In this document: piece by piece, positions 1 to 6,999 of the stretch
Layout: every line of letters starts with the position of its first letter
Position numbering within the stretch: position 1 is the stretch's first letter
DNA from: Ruminococcus sp.
GTDB lineage: Bacteria; Bacillota; Clostridia; Oscillospirales; Ruminococcaceae
Direction of reading: 5' to 3'
NCBI GenBank assembly: GCA_017634275.1
Contig: JAGBNQ010000047.1
Span: forward strand, 1 to 40,526
DNA: 40,526 nucleotides
Translations under genes and position numbers: made by a program
Notes under the pieces: generated by a model
Database searches by the model: none
Seen by the model: the letters and a program-made list of their open reading frames with translations, nothing else
Told to the model about the DNA's origin: nothing

Positions 1-57
1 CGCCCCCAAACCCCTTCGGTATGCCCCCTCCCAACACCTCGCCAAACTCCTATTTGT
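1..57. repeat. End fragment of GC-rich mosaic intergenic repeat (copy A)
   Basis: The first bases carry CCCCCAAACCCCTTCGGTAT and end in CAAACTCCTATTTG. The same block closes the copy at 34339-34540 and, in variant form, the copies near 12827, 10855 and 25330. Only the right end lies in the window. Confidence 0.7.
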
Positions 58-101
58 CTTTTTGCCGCATAAAACCTCAAAACTGCAATGTATAACCGAA
101 A

Positions 102-153
102 TAATGCAAGTTATAATAAATCGCTTGCATTATTTTTTTGTTTATGGTAAACT
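102..153 (+). promoter_or_regulatory. Promoter and inverted repeat upstream of the LytTR gene
   Basis: TTGCAT (125-130) and TAAACT (148-153) are separated by 17 bases, with a TG just upstream of the second box. The inverted repeat AATGCAAG (102-109) / CTTGCATT (124-131) overlaps the -35 box, so it may be an operator, perhaps for the LytTR protein itself. The sites are seen; the regulator is inferred. Confidence 0.5.
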
Positions 154-176
154 GTTTTTGAAAGGACGGTGGGGAG

Positions 177-623
177 ATGAAGATGACTCTTTCGGTGAGT
201 GAGCAGAGATATAAGGAGATCTTTGATGAGCTTACGGAGCTTGGTGTTGAGATCGAGGACGATGCCGATCTTCTGCTGACAGAGCGCAGATTAAGTCAGG
301 GCTTTCTGTCTGTCAGAAATGATAAGGGCGGGCGCGTTTCCATAAAAACCGAGGATATAATCTTTATCGAGAGCTTTGGAAATGAAATGCTCGTGCATAC
401 TGTGAGCGAGTGCTTTAAGGCGTATGACAGACTTTATAAGCTCGAAAGCCTGCTTGATGGGGGCTTTTTAAGGGTGAGCAACTGCGCGCTCGTAAATAAA
501 AAGGAAATAAAAAACATTAGACCTGCACTGTCAAGGAAATTCGTGCTGACCTTAAGCGACGGCACACTTGTTGATGTAACAAGGAGCTACTATGACAGCT
601 TTCGCAGAGCATTCGGAATTTAA
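177..623 (+). CDS. Stand-alone LytTR-type DNA-binding regulator
   Basis: This 148-residue protein has a C-terminal LytTR domain (about residues 45-148). It shows the family pattern: an IKTEDIIFIES strand, then FLRVSNCALVNKKEIKNI, then a final strand ending in TRSYYDSFRRAF. There is no receiver domain, so it belongs to the small stand-alone LytTR group that often pairs with a membrane protein and controls its own operon. The ATG at 183 is spaced better from GGGGAG (171-176) than the ATG at 177, so the true start may be two codons later. The next gene begins 14 bases downstream with its own GGAGG and encodes a membrane protein. That fits a regulator plus membrane-partner unit. Confidence 0.85.
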   Translation: MKMTLSVSEQRYKEIFDELTELGVEIEDDADLLLTERRLSQGFLSVRNDKGGRVSIKTEDIIFIESFGNEMLVHTVSECFKAYDRLYKLESLLDGGFLRVSNCALVNKKEIKNIRPALSRKFVLTLSDGTLVDVTRSYYDSFRRAFGI

Positions 624-637
624 GGGAGGAGAAAACT

Positions 638-1225
638 ATGAAATTTATTGAATTTATGCTTATTTATCTTATATCTTTTGTGGCTATTACGGGCACGGCT
701 TATTATGTGCTTGAAAGACGGCGCATAAAAAAGGCACTTGAAGACCCTGCCGCCGCAAGGCATTCAAACCTGCCTGCCCCCGATACCGTTGCAAGGTGTG
801 TCACTTTTGTTGTTATCTTCGTTATGTTCTGGGGGCTTTCAAACGCTTTAAGCAAAATGTCGGCTGATATCTCTCAGGCTATAGAAGACGGGGCATACAC
901 CATTGTTAATAATAACGGCGCAGATGAGCTCAATGAAACTCTTATGGAGCAGCAGAGCAATCTTGTGTACTTTTACACATCCTGCGAGAATCAGGCCTCG
1001 GGTAAATTTGAGATAGAAGCTGTTCCGAAAACCGTGAGCAAGAATACGACTGTTACAGTTACTCTCGGGAAAAGCCATGTTACCCTTACAAGGGGAGAGG
1101 GCGCAGAGTTTACAGGAACGCTTATGTTTAACGATGAGGATTTTGAAAGCGATTTTGTTATAAGCATTGAGACAGATGGCATTATATATTCGGAAATGGC
1201 AGAGAATGAATATAATTACATTTGA
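638..1225 (+). CDS. Two-helix membrane protein, probable partner of the LytTR regulator
   Basis: This 195-residue protein is not a family I recognise. It has two hydrophobic helices (about residues 3-25 and 50-70) joined by a basic loop (ERRRIKK). An external-looking C-terminal part of about 120 residues follows, rich in beta-prone stretches. GGGAGG sits just before the ATG, and the gene lies 14 bases after the LytTR gene, so co-transcription is likely. LytTR operons commonly encode membrane proteins that restrain the regulator. That role here is inferred from position only. Confidence 0.7.
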   Translation: MKFIEFMLIYLISFVAITGTAYYVLERRRIKKALEDPAAARHSNLPAPDTVARCVTFVVIFVMFWGLSNALSKMSADISQAIEDGAYTIVNNNGADELNETLMEQQSNLVYFYTSCENQASGKFEIEAVPKTVSKNTTVTVTLGKSHVTLTRGEGAEFTGTLMFNDEDFESDFVISIETDGIIYSEMAENEYNYI

Positions 1226-1244
1226 CGCTTTATTCATAATGAAT

Positions 1245-1275
1245 AAACCGCCCCTTTTTTTCGGGCGGTTTTCTT
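1245..1275 (+). terminator. Rho-independent terminator of the LytTR operon
   Basis: AAACCGCCC and GGGCGGTTT form a 9-bp stem around a T-rich loop, followed by TTCTTATTATT. It lies 20 bases after the membrane-protein stop. Confidence 0.85.
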
Positions 1276-1288
1276 ATTATTTGCGCTA

Positions 1289-1317
1289 TTGCATTTTCTG
1301 CCGCGTTATGCTATAAT
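1289..1317 (+). promoter_or_regulatory. Sigma-A promoter of the 1340 gene and proS
   Basis: TTGCAT (1289-1294), a 17-base spacer and TATAAT (1312-1317), with an extended TGC just upstream of the -10 box. Confidence 0.75.
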
Positions 1318-1339
1318 AATAAGGTATGGGGGTCTGTCT

Positions 1340-1627
1340 ATGGATAATGATACTTTGGCTATACTTGTAAAATTTGCGGTCAAGGCGCTTGTTATCATGG
1401 CGGCGATAGGGCTTATGGCTGTTATAACGCCTAAGATAGCAAAGATAATAGAAAAGCGCCACCCCGAGCTTAACGAAACAAAGCCCCCCGAGGGGGAGGG
1501 CGACGAAGTTAAGGGGATATACGATAAGCAGGTCGAAAAATACGATCTTAACTACAAGATCTATAATACTGATATATATGGAGTTGATTTTAAGCATGGC
1601 AAAAAAAGGAAACAAGATGGTAAATGA
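1340..1627 (+). CDS. Small single-helix membrane protein upstream of proS
   Basis: This 95-residue protein has an N-terminal hydrophobic segment (about residues 7-30) followed by a charged tail with KPPEGEGDE and a basic end. The ATG at 1340 is chosen because it follows the promoter and a GGGGG stretch; an earlier in-frame ATG lies over the promoter. Its 3' end overlaps the start of proS, so the two are probably translationally coupled. I do not recognise a family or function. Confidence 0.65.
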   Translation: MDNDTLAILVKFAVKALVIMAAIGLMAVITPKIAKIIEKRHPELNETKPPEGEGDEVKGIYDKQVEKYDLNYKIYNTDIYGVDFKHGKKRKQDGK

Positions 1628-3041
1628 TATTACCGCTATGGACGAGGATTTCGCAAAATGGTATACCGATATCTGCAAAAAGGCAGAGCTTATTGAGTAT
1701 ACGAGCGTTAAGGGCTGTATGGTAATTCGTCCCTATGGCTACGCTATATGGGAGAATATCCAGCATATCCTTGATACTATGTTCAAGGAAACGGGGCATG
1801 AAAATGTTTGTATGCCTATGTTTATCCCCGAGAGCCTGCTCCAGAAGGAAAAGGATCACGTTGAGGGCTTTGCCCCCGAGGTGGCGTGGGTAACTCACGG
1901 CGGAAGTGAAAAGCTGGAGGACAGGCTTTGTGTCCGCCCGACTTCCGAAACGCTTTTCTGCGAGCATTATGCTAATATAGTACATTCCTACAGAGATCTT
2001 CCCAAGCTCTATAACCAGTGGGTATCTGTTGTAAGGTGGGAAAAGACCACAAGGCCTTTTTTAAGATCGCGCGAGTTTTTATGGCAGGAGGGTCACACTA
2101 TCCACGAAACAGCTCAGGAGGCGATAGATGAAACCGAGCGTATGCTAAACGTCTATGCAAAATTCTGTGAGGAAAGCCTTGCTATGCCCGTAGTCAAGGG
2201 CAGAAAGACCGATTCGGATAAATTCGCGGGCGCTGAGGCTACATATGCGATAGAGGCTATGATGCACGACGGCAAGGCTCTTCAGGCAGGCACATCTCAC
2301 TATTTCGGTGACGGCTTTGCAAGGGCTTTTGATATTCAGTTCACCAGCCGTGAGAATAAGCTCGAATACCCCCACCAGACCTCGTGGGGCGTTACAACAA
2401 GGCTTATCGGCGCTATCATTATGACACACGGCGATGATAACGGCCTTGTTCTTCCGCCTGCCGTTGCACCCGTTCAGGCTGTGATAATCCCTATCCAGCA
2501 GTTCAAGGAGGGTGTGCTTGAAAAGGCTAAGGAGATAGAGGAAAAGCTCAAAGCTCTCGGTATCCGCGTAAAGACAGATGACAGTGATAATTCCCCCGGC
2601 TGGAAGTTTGCCGAGCATGAGATGCGCGGCGTTCCCGTAAGGATCGAGATAGGCCCTAAGGATATTGAGAATAACCAGTGTGTTATCGGCGTAAGATACA
2701 GCGGTGAAAAGCTGACCGTTTCGCTTGATGAAATGGCTGATAAGGTCATGTCACTTCTTAAAAACGATATCCCGAAGGGAATGTTTGAAAAGGCTCTTGA
2801 AAACCGTAAAAACAGGACGTTTGCCTGCAAGACTATAGACGAGATGAAGGAGGCCCTTGCTAAGGAGGACTGCTTTATCCACGCTATGTGGTGCGGCGAC
2901 GAGGCCTGCGAGGACAAGGTCAAGGAAGAAACGGGCGCAGGCTCAAGATGTATGCCCTTTGAGCAGGAGAATATTTCCGACGTATGCGTCTGCTGCGGCA
3001 AGCCTGCTAAGGCAATGGTGCTTTGGGGCAAAGCGTATTGA
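1596..3041 (+). CDS. proS: Prolyl-tRNA synthetase, archaeal/eukaryotic type
   Basis: The enzyme charges tRNA-Pro with proline in the cytoplasm. The 481-residue protein has class II synthetase motifs: VRPTSETLF near residue 113 and [18 protein letters not shown] near 145. The anticodon-binding domain follows. The C-terminal part has four cysteines (CGDEAC and CVCC types, as in zinc-binding ProRS) and ends in tyrosine, a hallmark of the archaeal-type ProRS (type 3) found in some Clostridia. There is no bacterial YbaK-like insertion domain. The start at 1596 (MAKKGNK) resembles relatives, with GGAG at 1580-1583. An ATG at 1617 with AAAGGA six bases upstream is a credible alternative. Confidence 0.95.
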   Translation: MAKKGNKMVNDITAMDEDFAKWYTDICKKAELIEYTSVKGCMVIRPYGYAIWENIQHILDTMFKETGHENVCMPMFIPESLLQKEKDHVEGFAPEVAWVTHGGSEKLEDRLCVRPTSETLFCEHYANIVHSYRDLPKLYNQWVSVVRWEKTTRPFLRSREFLWQEGHTIHETAQEAIDETERMLNVYAKFCEESLAMPVVKGRKTDSDKFAGAEATYAIEAMMHDGKALQAGTSHYFGDGFARAFDIQFTSRENKLEYPHQTSWGVTTRLIGAIIMTHGDDNGLVLPPAVAPVQAVIIPIQQFKEGVLEKAKEIEEKLKALGIRVKTDDSDNSPGWKFAEHEMRGVPVRIEIGPKDIENNQCVIGVRYSGEKLTVSLDEMADKVMSLLKNDIPKGMFEKALENRKNRTFACKTIDEMKEALAKEDCFIHAMWCGDEACEDKVKEETGAGSRCMPFEQENISDVCVCCGKPAKAMVLWGKAY

Positions 3042-3050
3042 TAATTAATA

Positions 3051-3083
3051 AAACCCTTTCCGTCAGGAAAGGGTTTGACTTTT
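3051..3083 (+). terminator. Terminator after proS
   Basis: AAACCCTTTCC (3051-3061) pairs with GGAAAGGGTTT (3066-3076) around a 4-base loop. The following tract is only moderately T-rich. The 3' arm overlaps the -35 box of the next promoter. Confidence 0.8.
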
Positions 3084-3103
3084 CTGTTGGGGTATGCTAT
3101 AAT
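3075..3103 (+). promoter_or_regulatory. Promoter of the small toxin-like gene
   Basis: TTGACT (3075-3080), a 17-base spacer and TATAAT (3098-3103), with an extended TGC before the -10 box. This is near consensus and would start an RNA near 3110. Confidence 0.8.
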
Positions 3104-3140
3104 AATAGCGGTTCGAGTTCATTTATTGAAGATTTGGCGG

Positions 3141-3160
3141 TCTCCTTAGAGATAAGGAGG
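3141..3160 (+). promoter_or_regulatory. Hairpin sequestering the ribosome site of the toxin-like mRNA
   Basis: CTCCTTA (3142-3148) pairs perfectly with TAAGGAG (3153-3159) around a GAGA loop, which is a GNRA-type tetraloop. The paired 3' arm is the ribosome binding site of the ATG at 3170. Hiding the site in a 5' hairpin is typical of type I toxin mRNAs. Confidence 0.75.
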
Positions 3161-3169
3161 GTTGCACTG

Positions 3170-3277
3170 ATGTATCTTACACTTGAGGATTACATACTCT
3201 TGACTGAGTTGTTGTTGAAGGTGATAGAAATACAGATAATGTGCTACTGGTTCTTCCGTAACAAGAAGAAAAAGTAA
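3170..3277 (+). CDS. Candidate type I toxin peptide, 35 residues
   Basis: The ATG follows AAGGAGGG by 8 bases and opens a 35-residue frame. The product has a mostly hydrophobic or amphipathic helix (YILLTELLLK through IMCYWFF) and a very basic tail, RNKKKK. This is the build of Fst, TxpA and BsrG-type membrane peptides, but I see no direct match to any of them. Supporting context: it has its own near-consensus promoter, a hairpin over the ribosome site, and an opposing RNA promoter at 3447-3475 reading into its 3' end. It could instead be a leader peptide for the acyl-CoA ligase, but the convergent antisense promoter argues against that. Confidence 0.65.
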   Translation: MYLTLEDYILLTELLLKVIEIQIMCYWFFRNKKKK

Positions 3278-3316
3278 GCTGAAAGTGTAGCTCATTAAAA
3301 GTGAGACAACATGGGT

Positions 3317-3359
3317 AAAGCAAACACCGCCAAAACTCTAAGTGTTGGCGGTGTGCTTT
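3317..3359. terminator. Bidirectional terminator shared by toxin mRNA and antisense RNA
   Basis: AAAGC plus ACACCGCCAA (3317-3333) pair with TTGGCGGTGT plus GCTTT (3345-3359) in a long stem. The tail is short on both strands. A stem shared by two convergent RNAs is the arrangement of the Fst/par type I systems. Confidence 0.65.
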
Positions 3360-3440
3360 AAACACATAAAAAACCAATAACGAGGAGTGCCGCTTTAGAT
3401 CCTGCGGGGCTGCAACCCTGCAGGGCTCGGGCTATCCTCT
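3317..3440 (-). ncRNA. Candidate antisense antitoxin RNA
   Basis: A minus-strand RNA of about 120 bases should start at the A opposite 3440 and end in the shared stem. Near its 5' end is a strong hairpin (CCTGC/GCAGG with an inner GGG/CCC stem, 3401-3424). Two parts repeat the 5' leader of the toxin mRNA. TTGGCGGT occurs at 3134-3141 and 3345-3352. ATAAGGAGGGTTGCA (3152-3166) matches ATAACGAGGAGTGCC (3377-3391) at 11 of 15 positions. The antisense RNA could therefore also pair with the ribosome-site region. No protein is encoded. Function is inferred from architecture. Confidence 0.65.
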
Positions 3441-3446
3441 GAAATT

Positions 3447-3475
3447 ATTATAGCACATTACAAGTAATATGTCAA
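3447..3475 (-). promoter_or_regulatory. Perfect consensus promoter of the antisense RNA
   Basis: Read on the minus strand, TTGACA (3475-3470), exactly 17 bases, then TATAAT (3452-3447). It faces the toxin-like gene and has no coding region behind it. Confidence 0.85.
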
Positions 3476-3527
3476 GTCGTCCGCTTGGGGCGGCTTTTTA
3501 TTTTTATAATTTATTGCTTTAAAGCCC

Positions 3528-3556
3528 TTTACTTTTTTGCCGAAATATGTTATAAT
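3528..3556 (+). promoter_or_regulatory. Promoter of the acyl-CoA ligase gene
   Basis: TTTACT (3528-3533), 17 bases, TATAAT (3551-3556), with TGT immediately before the -10 box. Confidence 0.7.
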
Positions 3557-3615
3557 AACTATGTATTGTTGCAATAAGTCGCACTAAAACTAAATTGTAA
3601 AGGAAATGATAAAAA

Positions 3616-5250
3616 ATGCCGATAACCGAGCTTTTGGAAAGAAATGCGAGGGAGTGTCCCGAGGAGATAGCTCTCGTTGAGGTAAACCCCGAGATAAAGG
3701 AAAAAAGAAGAGTGACATGGAAGGAATATGAGCTTATCGAGCCCGATCAGGAAAGCCACTACAGAAGAGAAATAAGCTGGAGCGTATTTAATGAAAAGGC
3801 TAACCGCTTTGCAAACCTGCTTATCTCGCGCGGCGTGCAAAAGGGCGATAAGGTGGGTATCCTTCTTATGAACTGCTTAGAGTGGCTGCCTGTATACTTC
3901 GGCGCGCTTAAAATGGGCGCACTTGCCGTTCCGCTCAACTTCCGCTATACCGCTGATGAGATAAAATACTGCCTTGATCTGGCAGAAGTCGATGTTCTTG
4001 TTTTCGGCCCCGAGTTTATCGGCAGGATCGAGGAGATATGCGAGGAGATATCCAAAAACCGCCTGCTTTTCTATGTGGGCGAGGGCTGCCCGAGCTTTGC
4101 GGAGCATTACGATACCCTTACCGCTAACTGTTCAAGCATAACTCCCGATATCAAGCTTACCGATGATGACTATGCAGCTATCTATTTCTCATCGGGCACA
4201 ACGGGTTTCCCAAAGGCGATACTCCATAAGCATCAGAGCCTTATGCATTCCGCTAAGGTGGAGCAGAACCACCACGGCCAGACTAAGGATGATGTTTTCC
4301 TCTGCATTCCGCCGCTTTATCATACGGGCGCTAAGATGCACTGGTTCGGGTCACTCTATTCCTGCTCAAAGGCGGTGCTTTTAAAGGGAGCAAAGCCCGA
4401 GTTTATAATTGATACTGTTTCTAAGGAAAAATGTACTATAGTATGGCTGCTCGTTCCGTGGGCGCAGGATATCCTTGATGCGATAGATAGAGGGGATATC
4501 GACCTTTCAAAATACGAGCTTTCTCAGTGGAGGCTCATGCATATAGGCGCTCAGCCCGTTCCGCCGTCGCTTATCGCCCGCTGGAAAACGGTTTTCCCGA
4601 ACCATAAGTATGATACAAACTACGGCCTTTCTGAATCAATAGGCCCCGGCTGCGTACATCTGGGTGTCGAGAATATCCATAAGGTAGGCGCTATCGGCAA
4701 GGCAGGCTACGGCTGGGAGGTCAAGATAACCGATGAGAACTTCAATACCGTCAAAAGGGGCGAGGTAGGCGAGCTTTGCGTTAAAGGCCCCGGCGTTATG
4801 ACCTGCTACTACAGAGATGAAAAGGCCACAAATGAAACTCTTAAGGACGGCTGGCTCTTAACGGGCGATATGGCTCAGGAGGACGAGGACGGCTTTATCT
4901 ACCTTGTTGACAGAAAGAAGGACGTTATAATCTCGGGCGGCGAGAACCTCTACCCCGTTCAGATAGAGGACTTCCTGCGCGCTCACCCTGCGATAAAGGA
5001 CGTAGCTGTTATAGGCCTTCCCGATAAAAGGCTCGGCGAGATAGCCGCTGCTATAATCTCTGTCAAGGACGGAATGCAGTGCAGCGAGGAGGATATCAAT
5101 TCCTTCTGTGCTAAGCTGCCGAGATATAAAAGACCTCACAAGATAATCTTTGCAGACGTTCCCCGTAACCCCACGGGCAAGATAGAAAAGCCAAAGCTCA
5201 GAAAGATCTACTGCGGCGAGAGCTTGGTAGAGCAGCAGATAAAAAGCTGA
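3616..5250 (+). CDS. AMP-forming acyl-CoA synthetase
   Basis: This 544-residue class I adenylate-forming enzyme should activate a carboxylic acid to its acyl-adenylate and then transfer it to CoA. Visible motifs are SSGTTGFPK (about 192-200, phosphate loop), YGLSE (about 336), GWLLTGDMAQ (about 412), and NPTGKIEK near 518, which holds the catalytic lysine. Length is normal for the acetyl/acyl-CoA synthetase superfamily. An unusual charged N-terminal stretch (about 25-60) sits before the core. The substrate cannot be read from sequence; medium- or long-chain fatty acids and O-succinylbenzoate are both possible in this superfamily, but no menaquinone genes are nearby. AAAGGAAA precedes the start. 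Confidence 0.9.
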   Translation: MPITELLERNARECPEEIALVEVNPEIKEKRRVTWKEYELIEPDQESHYRREISWSVFNEKANRFANLLISRGVQKGDKVGILLMNCLEWLPVYFGALKMGALAVPLNFRYTADEIKYCLDLAEVDVLVFGPEFIGRIEEICEEISKNRLLFYVGEGCPSFAEHYDTLTANCSSITPDIKLTDDDYAAIYFSSGTTGFPKAILHKHQSLMHSAKVEQNHHGQTKDDVFLCIPPLYHTGAKMHWFGSLYSCSKAVLLKGAKPEFIIDTVSKEKCTIVWLLVPWAQDILDAIDRGDIDLSKYELSQWRLMHIGAQPVPPSLIARWKTVFPNHKYDTNYGLSESIGPGCVHLGVENIHKVGAIGKAGYGWEVKITDENFNTVKRGEVGELCVKGPGVMTCYYRDEKATNETLKDGWLLTGDMAQEDEDGFIYLVDRKKDVIISGGENLYPVQIEDFLRAHPAIKDVAVIGLPDKRLGEIAAAIISVKDGMQCSEEDINSFCAKLPRYKRPHKIIFADVPRNPTGKIEKPKLRKIYCGESLVEQQIKS

Positions 5251-5309
5251 TCGGTAACTAATTTGTCGGCCGCGCCGACTTAGCCCTACAGGGCAGGGAG
5301 GATAAGCAA

Positions 5310-5537
5310 ATGGCGTTTATCGGTGTTTCGCTGCTGCTGATAATAATTCTGGCAGCGCTTGGTGCGGCTGTGATAGCAGGTGTGGTGCTGATAATCATCG
5401 GCACTAAGCTTATAAAAAAGCCCGAGCGAAAAAAGCTCGGTGTTACACTTAGAATAGCTGGGTATGTAGTTTTGATACCTACCGTCTCGCTTGGCATTAT
5501 AATAGCTGCGGTTGTCATGATGTCAGGCACGAAATAA
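5310..5537 (+). CDS. Small two-helix membrane protein
   Basis: This 75-residue protein is almost entirely two hydrophobic helices (about 4-32 and 44-70). The short loop between them is basic (KLIKKPERKK), which would face the cytoplasm. AGGGAGG precedes the ATG. It lies 13 bases before purB and is probably co-transcribed with it. I do not recognise a family. A perfect GTCGGC/GCCGAC inverted repeat at 5265-5279, without a T tract, lies between the ligase stop and this gene. Confidence 0.75.
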   Translation: MAFIGVSLLLIIILAALGAAVIAGVVLIIIGTKLIKKPERKKLGVTLRIAGYVVLIPTVSLGIIIAAVVMMSGTK

Positions 5538-5550
5538 AGGAGTTGAAGTA

Positions 5551-6981
5551 ATGACAAATTCATATGAGAGCCCGTTTTGCACAAGATATGCAAGTAAGGA
5601 AATGCAGTTCGTTTTTTCGGCTGATAAGAAATTCACCACCTGGAGAAAGCTTTGGGTAGCGCTTGCAAGGGCTGAAATGAAACTCGGCCTGCCCGTTACT
5701 CAGGCGCAGGTAGATGAGCTTGAGGCTAATATCGAGAATATCGACTATGAAGTGGCTAAGGAGCGTGAAAAGCTCGTAAGGCACGATGTTATGAGCCACG
5801 TTTATGCCTACGGGCAGGTATGCCCGAATGCAAAGGGCATTATCCACTGGGGTGCTACAAGCTGCTATGTGGGCGATAATACAGATGTTATCATTATGCG
5901 CGATGCGCTTAAGATAGTAAAGAGAAAGCTTTTGGGCGTTATAAAGAATCTGTCCGAGTTTGCGGCTGAGTATAAGGCGCTCCCGTGCCTTGCTTATACC
6001 CATTGCCAGCCTGCGCAGCTCACAACCGTCGGCAAAAGGGCAACTCTCTGGTGCAATGAGCTTTTGTATGACCTTGACAGAATTGACCATGAGCTTGCAA
6101 GCCTTAAACTGCTCGGCTCAAAGGGAACTACGGGTACTCAGGCATCGTTTATGGAGCTTTTTGAGGGCGACAGTAAAAAGGTAAAGGAGCTTGAGCGCCT
6201 TATCGCAGAGGAAATGGGCTTTGACGGCGTTGTTCCCGTTTCGGGGCAGACCTATTCGAGAAAGGTCGATTCCTTTGTGGTTCAGGCACTTGCAGGTATC
6301 GCTCAGTCGGCCTCCAAATTCTCAAATGATATAAGACTTCTCCAGTCCTTCAAGGAGGTAGAGGAGCCGTTTGAGAAAAACCAGATAGGCTCGTCAGCTA
6401 TGGCATATAAGCGCAACCCCATGAGGTCTGAAAGAATAACATCTCTTGCAAGATATGTTATGGTAGATGTATTAAACCCCTACTTTACCGCAGGAACTCA
6501 GTGGTTTGAAAGAACGCTTGATGACTCTGCAAATAAAAGGATATCCGTTGCAGAGGCGTTCTTAGGCACTGATGCTATTCTCAATATCATGCTCAACGTC
6601 ACAAAGGGGCTTGTGGTTCACGAGAAGATAATAGAAAGACGCGTTATGGCAGAACTGCCCTTTATGGCAACAGAGAATATAATGATGGACGCTGTTAAGA
6701 AGGGCGGCGACAGACAGGAACTCCACGAGAAGATAAGGAAATACTCTATGGAGGCAGGCTCTAATGTCAAGGATAAGGGGCTTGATAACAACCTCTGCGA
6801 GCTTATTCTTGCTGACCCCGACTTTATGATAGACAAAGAGAAGATGGACAGCATAATGAAACCCGAAAACTTTATCGGCAGAAGTCCCGAGCAGGTGGAT
6901 GAATTTATAGCAGAGTGCGTTAAGCCAGTGCTTGATGCAAACGGCATCACCGAGGGCGAGGACGTAGAGATAAACGTGTAA
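5551..6981 (+). CDS. purB: Adenylosuccinate lyase
   Basis: PurB acts twice in purine synthesis. It removes fumarate from SAICAR and from adenylosuccinate. The 476-residue protein carries the fumarase/aspartase superfamily signature SSAMAYKRNPMRSE near residues 282-295. It also has THCQPAQLTTVGKRATLW and the GATSCYVGDNTD motif that lines the active site. Length is normal. AAAGGAG lies nine bases before the ATG. The amidase gene follows 18 bases later with its own ribosome site. Confidence 0.96.
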   Translation: MTNSYESPFCTRYASKEMQFVFSADKKFTTWRKLWVALARAEMKLGLPVTQAQVDELEANIENIDYEVAKEREKLVRHDVMSHVYAYGQVCPNAKGIIHWGATSCYVGDNTDVIIMRDALKIVKRKLLGVIKNLSEFAAEYKALPCLAYTHCQPAQLTTVGKRATLWCNELLYDLDRIDHELASLKLLGSKGTTGTQASFMELFEGDSKKVKELERLIAEEMGFDGVVPVSGQTYSRKVDSFVVQALAGIAQSASKFSNDIRLLQSFKEVEEPFEKNQIGSSAMAYKRNPMRSERITSLARYVMVDVLNPYFTAGTQWFERTLDDSANKRISVAEAFLGTDAILNIMLNVTKGLVVHEKIIERRVMAELPFMATENIMMDAVKKGGDRQELHEKIRKYSMEAGSNVKDKGLDNNLCELILADPDFMIDKEKMDSIMKPENFIGRSPEQVDEFIAECVKPVLDANGITEGEDVEINV

Positions 6982-6999
6982 ATTTGATTGGAGGAAATA

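Noticed and set aside
3170-3277. Leader peptide controlling the acyl-CoA ligase by attenuation
   Set aside because: The ligase has its own promoter at 3528-3556, and a perfect opposing promoter lies between the two genes.
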